In this document: positions 48,632-61,185 of the stretch, one piece after another
Numbering within the stretch: the stretch's first letter is position 1
Layout: each line of letters opens with the position of its first letter
Source of the DNA: Mycobacterium sp. DL440
GTDB taxonomy: Bacteria; Actinomycetota; Actinomycetes; Mycobacteriales; Mycobacteriaceae
Reading direction: 5' to 3'
Assembly: GCF_011745145.1 (NCBI RefSeq)
Contig: NZ_CP050191.1
Coordinates: 2,743,054-2,807,053, forward strand
Length of the DNA stretch: 64,000 bases
Made by a program: the position numbers and the translations under genes
The notes under the pieces: generated by a model
Database searches by the model: none
What the model was told of the DNA's origin: nothing
What the model saw: only the letters and a program-made list of their open reading frames with translations

Positions 48632-49240
48632 TTGGCGACGTATCTCATCGATCTGTCGCCGGACGACATGAAGCGCCGGCTTCCCGACGCACTGCGCGTG
48701 TACGTCGACGCCATGCATTACCCACGCGGAACCGAGGAGCAACGCGCGGCCCTGTGGCTCGAACACACCCGGCGCACGGACTGGAAATGCGTGGCCGCGG
48801 TCGAGGCGCCCGATGCCGATGCGGAATCAGGCGCGGGCCCGAACCGGGCAGATCTGGTCGACGCACCGCTGAACGGAATCGCATACGGCTACAGCGGCGC
48901 GCCGGATCAATGGTGGCAGCAGCAGGTCATCTCCGGCCTGCAGCGGATGGGCGCCAACCCGGGACAGATCGCCGACCTGATGGGCAGCTACTTCGAACTC
49001 ACCGAGCTGCACATCGCGCCCCGCGCCCAGGGCCAGGGCCTCGGCGAGGCTCTGACCAGGCGACTGTTGGACGGACGGGATGAATCTCACGTGCTGTTGT
49101 CGACCCCTGAGATCAACGGCGAGGCCAATCGGGCGTGGCGGTTGTACCGGCGGCTGGGCTTCACCGACGTCATCCGCGGGTACCACTTCGCCGGGGACCC
49201 CCGGCCGTTCGCCATCCTCGGTCGCCCACTGCCGTTGTGA
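48632..49240 (+). CDS. GNAT family N-acetyltransferase (Rv2170-like)
   Basis: 202 residues. The acetyl-CoA loop is in 'LHIAPRAQGQGLGEALTRRL' (R/Q-x-x-G-x-G/A type). 'ANRAWRLYRRLGFTDVIRGY' is the usual C-terminal GNAT end. An insert around residues 75-110 contains 'APDQWWQQQV'. In M. tuberculosis Rv2170 has been reported to acetylate metabolic enzymes; the substrate here is not shown. The start is a TTG (MATYLIDLSPDD) without a strong ribosome site. It is divergent from DUF3040 across 229 nt. Confidence 0.88.
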   Translation: MATYLIDLSPDDMKRRLPDALRVYVDAMHYPRGTEEQRAALWLEHTRRTDWKCVAAVEAPDADAESGAGPNRADLVDAPLNGIAYGYSGAPDQWWQQQVISGLQRMGANPGQIADLMGSYFELTELHIAPRAQGQGLGEALTRRLLDGRDESHVLLSTPEINGEANRAWRLYRRLGFTDVIRGYHFAGDPRPFAILGRPLPL

Positions 49241-49251
49241 GATCTGGCACG

Positions 49252-49968
49252 ATGACCAGCGTGCACGTCCGACCACCGAGCCGCCTTCCCAGACGTAGCC
49301 GACGGACCCGCCTGCTCACGTTGGTGATGTTGTTGCTGATCCTGCCCATGGCGGTGGGCTGCGTCCGGGTCCGCACTTCGATCACGGTCTCCCCCGACGA
49401 CAGGGTGTCCGGTCAGATCATCGCCGCAGCCAAGCCGCGGGACGCCGATGACAGGGGCCCGCAACTGCTGAACAACCTCCCGTTCGCCACGAAGGTCTCC
49501 GTCTCGGAGTACAGCCGCGACGACTTCGTCGGTTCCCAGGCGGTGTTCTCCGACCTCACGTTCGCCGAACTGCCCCAGCTGGCCGGCATGAGCCGAGATG
49601 CCGCCGGAGTCGACATCTCCCTGCGCCGCGCCGGTGACCTGGTGATCCTGGAAGGCCGGGTGGACCTCACCTCGCTCAACGATCCGCAGGCCGACGTTCT
49701 GCTCACGGTGTCGTTCCCCGGCGAAGTGACCTCGACCAACGGCGATCAGGTCAGTTCCTCGATCGTGGAATGGAAACTGCGGCCGGGCATCGTCAGCACC
49801 ATGAGCGCCCAGGCCCGCTACACCGATCCCAGTGCCCGGTCCTTCACCACCGCGACCATCTGGCTCGTCGTGGGCGCATTCCTGGTGGCCGGCGTGATCG
49901 GTGCCCTGGCCTGGATGAGCCGGGACACCTCCCCGAAACCGGGTGACCCGGTCGCCGGCAGCGACTGA
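49252..49968 (+). CDS. lppM: Lipoprotein LppM
   Basis: 238 residues. A basic leader and hydrophobic core ('LLTLVMLLLILPMAVGC') carry lipobox AVGC, so Cys37 is lipidated. The outer domain (about 38-195) is beta-rich. One membrane helix lies near the C-terminus ('IWLVVGAFLVAGVIGALAW') with a short cytoplasmic tail. It corresponds to Rv2171, linked to phagosome behaviour and lipoglycan content in M. tuberculosis. It starts 11 nt after the GNAT gene, so the two probably share a transcript. Confidence 0.93.
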   Translation: MTSVHVRPPSRLPRRSRRTRLLTLVMLLLILPMAVGCVRVRTSITVSPDDRVSGQIIAAAKPRDADDRGPQLLNNLPFATKVSVSEYSRDDFVGSQAVFSDLTFAELPQLAGMSRDAAGVDISLRRAGDLVILEGRVDLTSLNDPQADVLLTVSFPGEVTSTNGDQVSSSIVEWKLRPGIVSTMSAQARYTDPSARSFTTATIWLVVGAFLVAGVIGALAWMSRDTSPKPGDPVAGSD

Positions 49969-51186
<1,218 letters not shown>

Positions 51187-51189
51187 GAG

Positions 51190-52719
51190 ATGCCGACCGA
51201 CACCCCGGGCACCGGGGTCTCGCAACACATCTCACGCCTGGCCGCATTCGCGGTGTCCGCCGATGCCCGCCCGGCCCGGCTGGGTTTCCTGGGCGCGGCC
51301 CTGCTCACCATCGGCGGGCTCGGCGCGGGCAGCACCCGATTGCACGACCCGCTCCTGGAGTCACTGCACCTGTCCTGGCTGCGATTCGGGCACGGCCTGG
51401 TGCTGTCCTCGATCCTGCTGTGGGTCGGCATCGCGGTGATGCTGATCGCCTGGCTGTGGCTGGGCCGGCGCGTGATCGACCGCACCGCAACCGAATACAC
51501 CATGGTGGCCACGACAGGTTTCTGGCTCGCGCCTCTGCTGCTGAGCGTTCCGCTGTTCAGCCGGGACACCTACTCCTACCTCGCCCAGGGCGCGCTGCTG
51601 CGCGACGGCTTCGACCCCTACGTGGTGGGGCCGGTGGAGAATCCGAACGTCCTGCTGGACAACGTGAGCCCGATCTGGACGACGACCACCGCGCCCTACG
51701 GACCGGCGTTCATCCTGGTCGCGAAGTTCGTCACGTTGCTGGTGCGCGACGACGTCGTGGCCGGCACCATGTTGCTGCGGCTCTGCATGCTGCCGGGCCT
51801 GGTATTGCTGATCTGGGCGACGCAGCGCGTCGCCCGCCACATCGGCGCGAGTCCGGCCACTGCGCTGTGGGTCTGCGTGCTCAACCCGCTGGTGATCATC
51901 CACCTGATGGGCGGCGTACACAACGAGATGCTGATGGTCGGGCTCATGATGGCCGGCATCGCACTGACGTTCCGACAGCACCCCGTCTGGGGTGTCGGCC
52001 TGATCGCCATGGCCGTCGCAGTCAAAGCGACCGCGGGACTGGCACTTCCGTTCGTCGTCTGGGTGTGGACGCGGCAGCTGCGCGACCGCCACGACCACCC
52101 ACCGGTACGGGCATTCGTCCTGGCGACCGCCGCTTCCATGGCGATCCTCGCCGCGGTGTTCGCGCTGATGTCATGGCTGGCCGGCGTCGGCCTCGGTTGG
52201 CTGTCCGCCCTCGCGGCGGGAAACGTGAAGATCATCAACTGGCTGACCGTGCCCACGGCCGCCGCCAACCTGATCAACGCCATCGGCGGCCTGATCTTCC
52301 CGGTCAACTTCTACGCCGTGCTCGAGGTCACCCGCGTCATCGGCATCCTCACCATCGTGATCGCCCTACCGCTGTTGTGGTGGCGCTACCGGCACACCGA
52401 CCGCGAAGCCCTCACCGGCACCGCCCTGGCCATGGCGGTGGTCGTGTTGTTCGTTCCCGCTGCGCTGCCCTGGTACTACACGTGGCCGCTGGCCGTCGCG
52501 GCCGCCCTGATCCAGACCCGGCCCGCCATCGCGGTGGTGGCCGGGCTCTCCACCTGGATCATGGTGATGTGGAAACCCGATGGGGCACACGGCATGTACT
52601 CGTGGGCGCACGTGCTGCTGACCACGGCATGCGCGGTGGCGGCGTGGTACTCGCTGTACCGTGCACCCTCGAGCCCCGCGCCTGAGCCGGCGGCCGAGAA
52701 CCAGCCGTCAGTAACCTAG
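51190..52719 (+). CDS. mptA: Alpha-(1->6)-mannosyltransferase MptA
   Basis: 509 residues, GT-C integral membrane enzyme with about 12-13 helices. The signature loop with the catalytic Asp is 'SRDTYSYLAQGALLRDGFDP'. It uses decaprenyl-phosphomannose on the outer face to extend the mannan core of lipomannan and lipoarabinomannan. The ATG is set by TAGGAG, which includes the idsA2 stop. It corresponds to Rv2174. Its 3' end overlaps the converging Rv2175c-like gene by 12 nt. Confidence 0.95.
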   Translation: MPTDTPGTGVSQHISRLAAFAVSADARPARLGFLGAALLTIGGLGAGSTRLHDPLLESLHLSWLRFGHGLVLSSILLWVGIAVMLIAWLWLGRRVIDRTATEYTMVATTGFWLAPLLLSVPLFSRDTYSYLAQGALLRDGFDPYVVGPVENPNVLLDNVSPIWTTTTAPYGPAFILVAKFVTLLVRDDVVAGTMLLRLCMLPGLVLLIWATQRVARHIGASPATALWVCVLNPLVIIHLMGGVHNEMLMVGLMMAGIALTFRQHPVWGVGLIAMAVAVKATAGLALPFVVWVWTRQLRDRHDHPPVRAFVLATAASMAILAAVFALMSWLAGVGLGWLSALAAGNVKIINWLTVPTAAANLINAIGGLIFPVNFYAVLEVTRVIGILTIVIALPLLWWRYRHTDREALTGTALAMAVVVLFVPAALPWYYTWPLAVAAALIQTRPAIAVVAGLSTWIMVMWKPDGAHGMYSWAHVLLTTACAVAAWYSLYRAPSSPAPEPAAENQPSVT

Positions 52720-53112
52720 CGCCTGCGCGCGGCGCAGCACCTCACGTGCCTGGTGGGAATGCAGGGCGTCGACCGGGCGGGCATTGGCCACCTGCTCGGT
52801 GCGGCCGTCGGCGGTGATCGTCAGCGACTCGTCCGGGGTGAACAGCCAGCGCACGATCTCGGTGTCGCGGTACCCGCCGTCGCGCAGCACGACCAGCAGG
52901 CCAGGCAGGTGCTTGACCACATGCCCGTCGCCATCGAAGAAGATCTTCGGCACCACCATGACGCGGTCGCGGCGCACGGCGATCAACTGACCGTCGCGCA
53001 ACTGTTGATGGACCTTGGTGACCGGAATGCCGAGCAAACCCGACACCGTCGGTAGGTCGTACACGGGCTCGTCGGGGTCCAAGACGTCATCGGCGACCGG
53101 AATGCTGCTCAC
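52708..53112 (-). CDS. Rv2175c-like DNA-binding protein, likely PknL substrate
   Basis: 134 residues with a MerR-like winged-helix N-terminal part ('LPTVSGLLGIPVTKVHQQL', then 'RDRVMVVPKIFF') and a small C-terminal domain. The M. tuberculosis homologue binds DNA and is phosphorylated by PknL, whose gene is divergent 36 nt away. The GTG start (MSSIPVADDVLDP) fits the spacing to pknL; the frame continues open far upstream antisense to pknL, but that part is not real. Confidence 0.9.
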   Translation of the reverse strand: MSSIPVADDVLDPDEPVYDLPTVSGLLGIPVTKVHQQLRDGQLIAVRRDRVMVVPKIFFDGDGHVVKHLPGLLVVLRDGGYRDTEIVRWLFTPDESLTITADGRTEQVANARPVDALHSHQAREVLRRAQALGY

Positions 53113-53148
53113 CGCACTGATTCTAAGACCACGGCCGCAACTCGTAAC

Positions 53149-54408
53149 ATGTGTCCGGTGGAGCAGCAATCGGATCCACTCGTCGGCACCATGCTCGACG
53201 GGCGCTATCGCGTTGACACCGTCATCGCCACCGGCGGCATGTCCACGGTCTATCGCGGGCTCGATGTCCGCCTGGACCGTCCCGTCGCGCTGAAGGTGAT
53301 GGACTCCCGCTACAGCGGCGACAACCACTTCCTGACCAGGTTCGGGCGCGAGGCCAAGGCGGTGGCCCGGTTGAAGGATCCCGGGTTGGTCGCCGTCTAC
53401 GACCAGGGGATCGACCACCAACACCCGTTCCTCGTGATGGAGCTGATCGAGGGCGGCACACTCCGCGAACTGCTGGCCGAACGCGGCCCGATGCCCCCGC
53501 ACGCGGTCGCCGCGGTGCTGGCTCCGGTACTCGGTGGGCTCGCGGTGGCACACCGCGCCGGCCTGGTGCACCGCGACATCAAGCCCGAGAACGTCCTGAT
53601 CTCCGACGACGGCGAGGTCAAGATCGCCGACTTCGGCCTGGTGCGCGCCGTCGCCGAGGCCAAGATCACCTCGACCAGCGTGATCCTGGGCACCGCGGCC
53701 TACCTGTCCCCCGAGCAGGTGAGCACCGGCGACGCCGACCCGCGCAGCGACGTGTACGCCGTCGGCATCCTCACCTACGAACTGCTCACGGGCGTCACGC
53801 CATTCACCGGAGACTCGGCGCTCACCGTGGCCTATCAGCGCATGGACAACGATGTGCCCGCACCGAGCGGGATAATCGCCGGGGTGCCAAAGCAATTCGA
53901 CCAGTTCGTGCGCCGCGCCACCGCACGCGATCCGGGACAACGCTTCGCCGACGCCGACGACATGCGGGCCGAACTGGCCGAGATCGTCGACGACCTCGGC
54001 CTGCCGGCGTTCCGCGTACCCGCACCGCGGCATTCGGCGCAGCACCTGGCCGCCACCCGTGTGCACGACCTCGGCGCCCCCGACGACCGCCATGCAGAGA
54101 CGACCGTCGTAACTGCCGCGCCGCCGTCCCCGCCGGTGGCGCCCCCGGTTGCTCCCGCACCGCGGCAGCCCACCCGCGAGATCACCCGCGACCAGCACGA
54201 CTGGGCACCGATCCCGGCCGATCCCCAAGCGGCCGAATACTCGCTCGGGGCAGGGCAATTCGCCGGTATCGAAATGAGCGAGTTCCACTGGGCCCGCCAA
54301 CGCGCCCAACGGGCGCTGGCGTTCTGGGTGATCGCGGTACTCACCCTGACGGGCCTGGTCGCCGCCGCAGCGTGGACGCTGGGCAGCAACATCGGCGCGT
54401 TGCTCTAG
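53149..54408 (+). CDS. pknL: Serine/threonine protein kinase PknL
   Basis: 419 residues. The kinase domain (about 15-285) has the Gly loop 'VIATGGMSTVYRG', the catalytic Lys in 'VALKVMD', 'HRDIKPEN' with catalytic Asp143, and 'IADFGLVRAV' (DFG). A juxtamembrane Pro-rich linker follows, then one membrane helix near the end ('VIAVLTLTGLVAAAAWTL'). Almost no extracellular part remains, as in M. tuberculosis PknL. An alternative start is the GTG at 53158. It converges with aroG, 9 nt apart. Confidence 0.97.
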   Translation: MCPVEQQSDPLVGTMLDGRYRVDTVIATGGMSTVYRGLDVRLDRPVALKVMDSRYSGDNHFLTRFGREAKAVARLKDPGLVAVYDQGIDHQHPFLVMELIEGGTLRELLAERGPMPPHAVAAVLAPVLGGLAVAHRAGLVHRDIKPENVLISDDGEVKIADFGLVRAVAEAKITSTSVILGTAAYLSPEQVSTGDADPRSDVYAVGILTYELLTGVTPFTGDSALTVAYQRMDNDVPAPSGIIAGVPKQFDQFVRRATARDPGQRFADADDMRAELAEIVDDLGLPAFRVPAPRHSAQHLAATRVHDLGAPDDRHAETTVVTAAPPSPPVAPPVAPAPRQPTREITRDQHDWAPIPADPQAAEYSLGAGQFAGIEMSEFHWARQRAQRALAFWVIAVLTLTGLVAAAAWTLGSNIGALL

Positions 54409-54417
54409 CCGACAGTC

Positions 54418-55848
<1,431 letters not shown>

Positions 55849-56367
55849 TCAGGGTTGTGTGGTGCCGGATTCCCGCGCCGGGGTGAGCCCGATCCCCGTC
55901 ATCAACTGGAACCGGTGCAGATTGTGCCTGGCATCGACGAGTGCGTCGTGCGCATCGGTCGGTCGCGCGGGCATTCGCGGTGATCCACGGTCCTCCCAGA
56001 ACTGGCGCAGTTCGCGGGTGAACCGCGGCATCGCCGGAGGCAGATCGGTCATCGGGCCCCACAGCTGGCACAACACCACGTGGTCATAGGCACCCACCCA
56101 CGCCCACAACTCGATCGGTTCGTCACCGTCGACGTTGAAGAAATCCTCCAGCTCCGACCGGATCTGCCGCCGTGACCGCCACAGCTTCGACGCCGGGGAC
56201 GGCAGCTTGGGCAGCACATGCTTGCGCACCCACCGGCCGGCCCGGTCCGGATTGAATTCCGTCGAGATCGCGTAGTACTCGCGGCCGTCCTCGGCGGCGA
56301 CGCCGATCGAGATCAGCTCGATGGTGCGACCGTCGTCGATGAACTCGGTGTCATAGAAGTAGCGCAT
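55849..56367 (-). CDS. 3'-exoribonuclease, RNase AS (Rv2179c-like)
   Basis: 172 residues, DEDD exonuclease fold. Asp6 and Glu8 lie in 'MRYFYDTEFIDDG', a third acid in 'WAWVGAYDHVVLCQLWG', and the last His/Asp pair in 'TDAHDALVDARHNL'. The M. tuberculosis protein trims poly(A)-rich 3' ends. The ATG at 56367 shares a base with the stop of the upstream membrane-protein gene; a GTG one codon earlier is possible. Confidence 0.93.
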   Translation of the reverse strand: MRYFYDTEFIDDGRTIELISIGVAAEDGREYYAISTEFNPDRAGRWVRKHVLPKLPSPASKLWRSRRQIRSELEDFFNVDGDEPIELWAWVGAYDHVVLCQLWGPMTDLPPAMPRFTRELRQFWEDRGSPRMPARPTDAHDALVDARHNLHRFQLMTGIGLTPARESGTTQP

Positions 56368-57251
56368 CACCCGATCCGTCCGGTCCGCTCGGCGGAGGCT
56401 CCCGGTGACTGCGCCGGGGCGGGGGCCGCGTGGATCTCACGATCCAGCTGCGCGTCGACGGTGGCGTCGTCGGGGAACTTCGGCATGCCGGTGATCGCGT
56501 CCTGCAACCACAACTTGGCCTGCACCACAGGCCGGCGCAGCCAGCGCTCTCGCTCCAGAGCGCGGTGCATCTTGCCTGGATGGCCGGTGTAGCGCCAACG
56601 CGCCCACGGCGCATGCGGCCGCGACAGCCGAACTGCCCCGACGAACAACAACGGGGTTATGAACATGCCCACCAATCCAGTCCACACCTTGCCTTTGAGC
56701 AGCACCACCACCGCCAGGAGCAGGGTCAGTACCGCAACTATGACCACGAGCGCCCGCATGGCCGCCGACTGGTCCTCGCGCCAGATACCGATATCAAAGA
56801 ATGACAGCGGATTGAAACCCAGGATCAACAACCCCGCCACCGCCACTGCGGCGAACACCGCATCCACCGAGGTACGGCCGTCCTCGGCCCAGTACACGTC
56901 CGACAGATGCAGGATCAGTGCGAACTCGTCGAGCACCAGGGCCGCGCCGATGCCGAAGAACACCGCGGCCACCGTGAACTCCGGTACACCGCCGTTGACC
57001 GCGAGCGTCACCATCGTCACACCCGAAGCCATCACCAGCACGACGCCGATCACCATGTGATGGATGTGCACGGATCCGTGCCCCATGTTGCGAGGCTGCC
57101 ACCACTTCGGCGGCCGTTCGCGGCCGGCATTCCTGCGGATGTAACGCACCACGAGACGCGTCACGAAGAACGTGAGAATGAACGCCACCAGGCAGCACAG
57201 CAACGGCAGGCGATCGCGGGTGAGGAAATCGAGGTGAACGGTCGCATGCAC
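56367..57251 (-). CDS. Integral membrane protein (Rv2180c-like)
   Basis: 294 residues with about six membrane helices ('LLCCLVAFILTFFVTRLVV' first). A His-containing loop 'NMGHGSVHIHHMVIGVVLVM' and the acidic 'FALILHLSDVYWAEDGR' lie between helices. The roughly 80-residue C-terminal tail is soluble. The conserved His/Asp residues could bind metal, but no function is established. It is co-transcribed with the RNase AS gene (TGATG overlap) and divergent from mptC across 81 nt. Confidence 0.88.
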   Translation of the reverse strand: MHATVHLDFLTRDRLPLLCCLVAFILTFFVTRLVVRYIRRNAGRERPPKWWQPRNMGHGSVHIHHMVIGVVLVMASGVTMVTLAVNGGVPEFTVAAVFFGIGAALVLDEFALILHLSDVYWAEDGRTSVDAVFAAVAVAGLLILGFNPLSFFDIGIWREDQSAAMRALVVIVAVLTLLLAVVVLLKGKVWTGLVGMFITPLLFVGAVRLSRPHAPWARWRYTGHPGKMHRALERERWLRRPVVQAKLWLQDAITGMPKFPDDATVDAQLDREIHAAPAPAQSPGASAERTGRIG

Positions 57252-57332
57252 GCACAGAACTTACGCCGACCTGCGCGCGTCGCGAGTGCGGATGCGCCGT
57301 CGGAGTGTGGCCCCCGATAGTCTGTTGAGGAC

Positions 57333-58646
57333 ATGAGTAAGCGGCAGTCGCCCGGCGGGGCTGGTTGGGCACCGACGATCGGGTGGCGGCTTTTTCAGTT
57401 GCTCACAGCGGCCGGGTTGATCCTGGTCGGCTGGAGGCTTCTGGGGCACGTGCCCTATCGCATCGACATCGACGTGTATCGGATGGGCGGGCGGGCGTGG
57501 CTGGACAACCAGTCGCTGTACGCCGACGGCGCCATCTTCCACACCCAGGGCGGCCTGGACCTGCCGTTCACCTATCCCCCGCTCGCGGCGATCATGTTCG
57601 CCCCGTTTGCCTGGCTCTCGTTGCCTGCGGCCAGTCTGGCGATCACCGCCACCACGCTGGTGCTGCTGATCGTCTCCATGGTGATCGTGCTGACCCGGCT
57701 GAACGTTTGGCCGGACACCGCGATCAGCTCCGAGCCCGCCTGGCTGCGGCGCTGCTGGCTGGCCACCGCGCTGGTGGCACCCGCGGTCATCTGGCTGGAG
57801 CCGATCCGGTCGAACTTCGAGTTCGGGCAGATCAACGTGGTGCTGATGATGCTGGTGGTCGCCGACTGCGTTCCGCGCCGCACGCCGTGGCCGCGCGGTG
57901 TGTTGTTGGGTGTGGCGATCGCGCTCAAGCTGACCCCCGCGGTATTCCTGCTGTACTTCCTGCTGCGCCGCGATGTACGCACCCTGCTGCGGACCGCCGC
58001 GGCCGCAGTGGCAGCGACGCTGGCCGGGTTCGTCCTGGCCTGGACGGACTCGATCGAGTACTGGACCGAGACGGTGCGCAACACCGACCGGATCGGTACG
58101 GCCACGCTCAATACCAACCAGAACATTGCGGGCACTCTGGCCCGGCTCGGCCTGTCCGAGGGTCCGCGGTTCGCCTTGTGGGTCGTCGCCTGCTTCGCGG
58201 TGTTGGCGCTGACGGTGTGGGCGGCAAGGCGCGTCCTGCGCACCGGCGCCGATGAGGCCCCGGTGGTCACCCTGATCTGTGTGGCGATGTTCGGCCTGGT
58301 GGTCTCACCGGTGTCGTGGTCGCATCACTGGGTGTGGTCACTACCCACCTTGTTGGTGACCGGCGTGCTCGCCTACCGGATGCGCCAGTTCCATCTGTCC
58401 GCGCTGGCCCTGGCCCTGGTGACCCTGATCGGGTTCGCCTTGATGGTGTGGACGCCTATCGCGTTGTTGACCCCGCACCACGAAACTGCGGCATCGGTGA
58501 TGCGGCAGCTGGCCGGTGACGCCTACCTGTGGTGGGCGCTCGCGGTCATCGCCGTCATCGGACTCGTGTCCACATCCAGGACGGGCCAGACCACCGCCGT
58601 CCCCGCCACCCCGCTGGTCCAACTCAGCGGGGGCGAAGCGGCCTAA
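57333..58646 (+). CDS. mptC: Alpha-(1->2)-mannosyltransferase MptC (GT87)
   Basis: 437 residues, about ten membrane helices, DUF2029/GT87 type. The catalytic Asp lies in the first outer loop ('[20 protein letters not shown]'), and '[19 protein letters not shown]' and '[18 protein letters not shown]'-type stretches follow. It corresponds to Rv2181, which adds single alpha-1,2-mannose branches and caps on lipomannan/LAM using decaprenyl-phosphomannose. The start [12 protein letters not shown] is just inside the cytoplasm. The 3' end overlaps the converging acyltransferase gene by 4 nt. Confidence 0.94.
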   Translation: MSKRQSPGGAGWAPTIGWRLFQLLTAAGLILVGWRLLGHVPYRIDIDVYRMGGRAWLDNQSLYADGAIFHTQGGLDLPFTYPPLAAIMFAPFAWLSLPAASLAITATTLVLLIVSMVIVLTRLNVWPDTAISSEPAWLRRCWLATALVAPAVIWLEPIRSNFEFGQINVVLMMLVVADCVPRRTPWPRGVLLGVAIALKLTPAVFLLYFLLRRDVRTLLRTAAAAVAATLAGFVLAWTDSIEYWTETVRNTDRIGTATLNTNQNIAGTLARLGLSEGPRFALWVVACFAVLALTVWAARRVLRTGADEAPVVTLICVAMFGLVVSPVSWSHHWVWSLPTLLVTGVLAYRMRQFHLSALALALVTLIGFALMVWTPIALLTPHHETAASVMRQLAGDAYLWWALAVIAVIGLVSTSRTGQTTAVPATPLVQLSGGEAA

Positions 58647-59386
58647 CCGGCCGCGGCGTGCGGCAGGCGCGACGCGGGCTTGGTCGTATCGACCGGCTGA
58701 CCGTTGGTCTGCTGCGCGCTCTCCTTGATGGCAGCGGCGTAGAGGTCGACGTATTCCTGACCGGAAAGGTCCATGAGGTCGTACATCACCTCGTCGATCA
58801 CCGCGCGCTCGATGAAGCGGTTGCCGGCCAGACCGTCGAACCGGCTGAAGTCCATGGGCTTGCCGAATCTGACCTCGACCCGGCCGAACCGCAGCCCCTT
58901 CGTCCCGGGCGGATTGACCACGTCGGTACCGACCATGGCCACCGGAATCACCGGAACCCCGGTCTCCAGCGCCAACCGGGCCAGTCCGGTCTTGCCCTTG
59001 TAGAGGCGCCCATCGGGCGAACGGGTGCCCTCGGGATACATGCCGAGCAGCTTGCCCTCGCCGAGGATCCGGGTGGCGGTGACCAGAGCTGCCTGCGCCG
59101 AGTCCGCGTCGGTGCGGTCGATCGGAACCTGGCCGGCCACCGTGTAGAACCACGCCAGGATCCGGCCCTTGATTCCCGTGCCGGTGAAGTACTCCTGCTT
59201 GGCCAGGAACGTGATGCGGCGGTTGACCACCAGCGGCAGGTAGAAGCTGTCCATCACCGCCAGGTGGTTACTGGCCAGGATGGCCGGACCATCACTCGGG
59301 ACATGTTCCAGCCCAGTGATTTTCGGCCGGCCGAGGACGGCCAGTAAGGGGCCCAACAGGACGTACTTGAACAGCCAATACCACAT
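58643..59386 (-). CDS. 1-acylglycerol-3-phosphate O-acyltransferase (PlsC family)
   Basis: 247 residues. The acyltransferase motif I is '[10 protein letters not shown]' (H-x4-D), motif III '[18 protein letters not shown]' and motif IV '[10 protein letters not shown]'. A hydrophobic N-terminus ([19 protein letters not shown]) anchors it to the membrane. The ATG at 59386 has GGTGGAGGG directly upstream and is preferred to an in-frame ATG 19 codons earlier. It matches Rv2182c. The likely role is phosphatidic acid or related phospholipid synthesis. Confidence 0.94.
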   Translation of the reverse strand: MWYWLFKYVLLGPLLAVLGRPKITGLEHVPSDGPAILASNHLAVMDSFYLPLVVNRRITFLAKQEYFTGTGIKGRILAWFYTVAGQVPIDRTDADSAQAALVTATRILGEGKLLGMYPEGTRSPDGRLYKGKTGLARLALETGVPVIPVAMVGTDVVNPPGTKGLRFGRVEVRFGKPMDFSRFDGLAGNRFIERAVIDEVMYDLMDLSGQEYVDLYAAAIKESAQQTNGQPVDTTKPASRLPHAAAG

Positions 59387-59494
59387 GGACCCTCCACCTT
59401 GGGCGCACCGCACAATGCTCTGCGACAACTGTACCCAGGCCATGTTGTGGCTACCACATCAAGTCCTGGATGCCTGCTGAGTCTCAGCGGCAGC

Positions 59495-59929
59495 TCAATC
59501 CGCTGGGCCCTCCACGGTGACCGGGATGTGCTGGTAGCGGCCAGGAGGCGGCGGGGGCGGGTAATCGTCGGGCGGAGACCCCTCCGGCCCGCCGTCGGGG
59601 TCCGGGCTATCTCCGCCGGGACCGGTACCGCCACTGCCGGATCCACCGCCGGCGGACTCATCGACCCCCTCATCAAGGACCGCGCGGATCACCGTCAGCA
59701 AGGCCACGCTGTGCTCGGCGATGACCGACAGCAGCGGATGCTGCTCGCCGTTGGCCACCGCTGCCAGCGCACACACCGGGCACCACACCTGCTGACACTT
59801 GCCGGGTGTGCTGTCGGCCGACGCCGCGAAGTTGGCCGCCGCCAACCGCACCGCCGGATCCAGCCGGTCCAGGATGTCCTGTGCCAATTGCCGCAGCTCC
59901 GAACCCAGCTCGGGATGAGACCCCGTCAT
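59495..59929 (-). CDS. Rv2183c-like protein with Cys pair and Pro/Gly-rich tail
   Basis: 144 residues. A helical N-terminal part has 'CQQVWCPVCALAAVANGEQH', which could hold a metal through Cys and His. A Gly/Ser/Asp/Pro-rich disordered tail follows ('PPDDYPPPPPPGRYQHIPV'). Its ATG overlaps the stop of the ArsA-like gene by 4 nt, a conserved pairing in mycobacteria. The function is unknown; it may be a small partner of the ATPase. Confidence 0.85.
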   Translation of the reverse strand: MTGSHPELGSELRQLAQDILDRLDPAVRLAAANFAASADSTPGKCQQVWCPVCALAAVANGEQHPLLSVIAEHSVALLTVIRAVLDEGVDESAGGGSGSGGTGPGGDSPDPDGGPEGSPPDDYPPPPPPGRYQHIPVTVEGPAD

Positions 59930-61185
59930 GCCGGCCACACCTCCGGGTTCGGACGAAAACGTACCGTCAGCTCGCCACCTCGCAATTGGGCATCCGTCAC
60001 AATGCACCGACGCAGGACGGAGGCCAACCGCACGCGGCGACGCATCCCTGCGACGCCGATGATCAAGTCGTCATCGACGCGACCCAGCGTGAGGCCGGCC
60101 GAATCGATCTGCGGCAACTCTAGCCGCAACCGGTACACCGCTTCGAGTCCAGACCCCGACTCACGGTCGACGATGGGCCGCAGCGGGCCCGGCGGCGGCG
60201 ACCCGTCGCGCCGTCGAGCGCCGTCGATCAGCTCCCCCAGCGCCTTGGCACCGATCGGTTCCCCCGGGACGTGCGGAACCAGCACCAGCTGCACGTCACC
60301 GATCGTGGTGTCGAGGTCGTCGAGCACGGTCCGCTGCTCGGCGATCCGCTCGGTGTACCAGTCGAATGCGGGATGCGCCGGCAGGTTCTGGTATTCGAAC
60401 GAATCATCCTGCACCAAAATCTGATTGACGATGATCTCGGCCACCTCGACGCCCATCAGGGCAAGCGATCCCAGGGTCCGTGAGGCCTCCGCGGCCACCA
60501 CCCGCTCCGGGGTGAGCACCAGATGTGCGCTCACCCGGGACCCGTCGGTGAGCAGGGTGCCGAGCCGGCGGATACCGGCATCCACGCGTTCGATCAGGGC
60601 GACGATCGCCGCACTGACCTCATCGGGTGAGCCCGAGAGTCGGCGGTGCCGCGGCCAGGCCCGCTCCAGATAGAGGCCGAAGGTGTCCGGCAGCGTCAGC
60701 ATCCGCAGTGCATCGGCAGTCGAGGCGCAGTCCACCACCACGTGATCCCAGCGCCCGGAATCGGCGAGCTCACCCACCTCGTGCAGCCCGAGGACTTCCT
60801 GGATTCCGGGAAGTGCCGAAAGTTCTTCAGGGGCAACGTCTCCCAGATCGGACTCGGGGAACCGGGCCGCCAGCGGGCCGGCCGTCTCGGCCCAGCGCGC
60901 CCCCAGCAGCGCCAGCGTGTCGAGGGCCAGGGCGTCCAGGACACCGCCTTCGTCGGTCAGGCCGGTGTCCAGATCGCTGAGCACGCGGGTGGGGGCCCGC
61001 TGCCCCGTAGGGGCGAGCGCGATCCCGAGGACGTCTCCGGTGGAATGCGCCTGATCGGTGGACACGATCAGCACCCGCTCACCGGACGCGGCGTCCCGGA
61101 CCGCGGTGGCGGTCGCCAGCGTCGACTTACCTACCCCGCCCTTGCCGACGAACAGGCTTATCCTGGCGGGGGTCGAGGGTGTCAC
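59926..61185 (-). CDS. ArsA/GET3-like P-loop ATPase (Rv2184c-like)
   Basis: 419 residues. The deviant Walker A is 'FVGKGGVGKSTLATATAV', followed by 'STDQAHSTGDVLG' (switch I type) and 'WDHVVVDCASTADALRML' (Walker B/switch II). This is the ArsA/GET3 family of SIMIBI ATPases. A C-terminal beta-rich domain spans about 320-419. There is no arsenic operon, so arsenite export is unlikely; protein or lipid handling is possible. It overlaps both neighbours by 4 nt. Confidence 0.92.
   Translation of the reverse strand: MTPSTPARISLFVGKGGVGKSTLATATAVRDAASGERVLIVSTDQAHSTGDVLGIALAPTGQRAPTRVLSDLDTGLTDEGGVLDALALDTLALLGARWAETAGPLAARFPESDLGDVAPEELSALPGIQEVLGLHEVGELADSGRWDHVVVDCASTADALRMLTLPDTFGLYLERAWPRHRRLSGSPDEVSAAIVALIERVDAGIRRLGTLLTDGSRVSAHLVLTPERVVAAEASRTLGSLALMGVEVAEIIVNQILVQDDSFEYQNLPAHPAFDWYTERIAEQRTVLDDLDTTIGDVQLVLVPHVPGEPIGAKALGELIDGARRRDGSPPPGPLRPIVDRESGSGLEAVYRLRLELPQIDSAGLTLGRVDDDLIIGVAGMRRRVRLASVLRRCIVTDAQLRGGELTVRFRPNPEVWPA

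Noticed and set aside
53113..54309. Upstream extension of the Rv2175c-like reading frame antisense to pknL
   Set aside because: pknL has all kinase motifs on the opposite strand; the Rv2175c-like protein is complete from the GTG at 53112.
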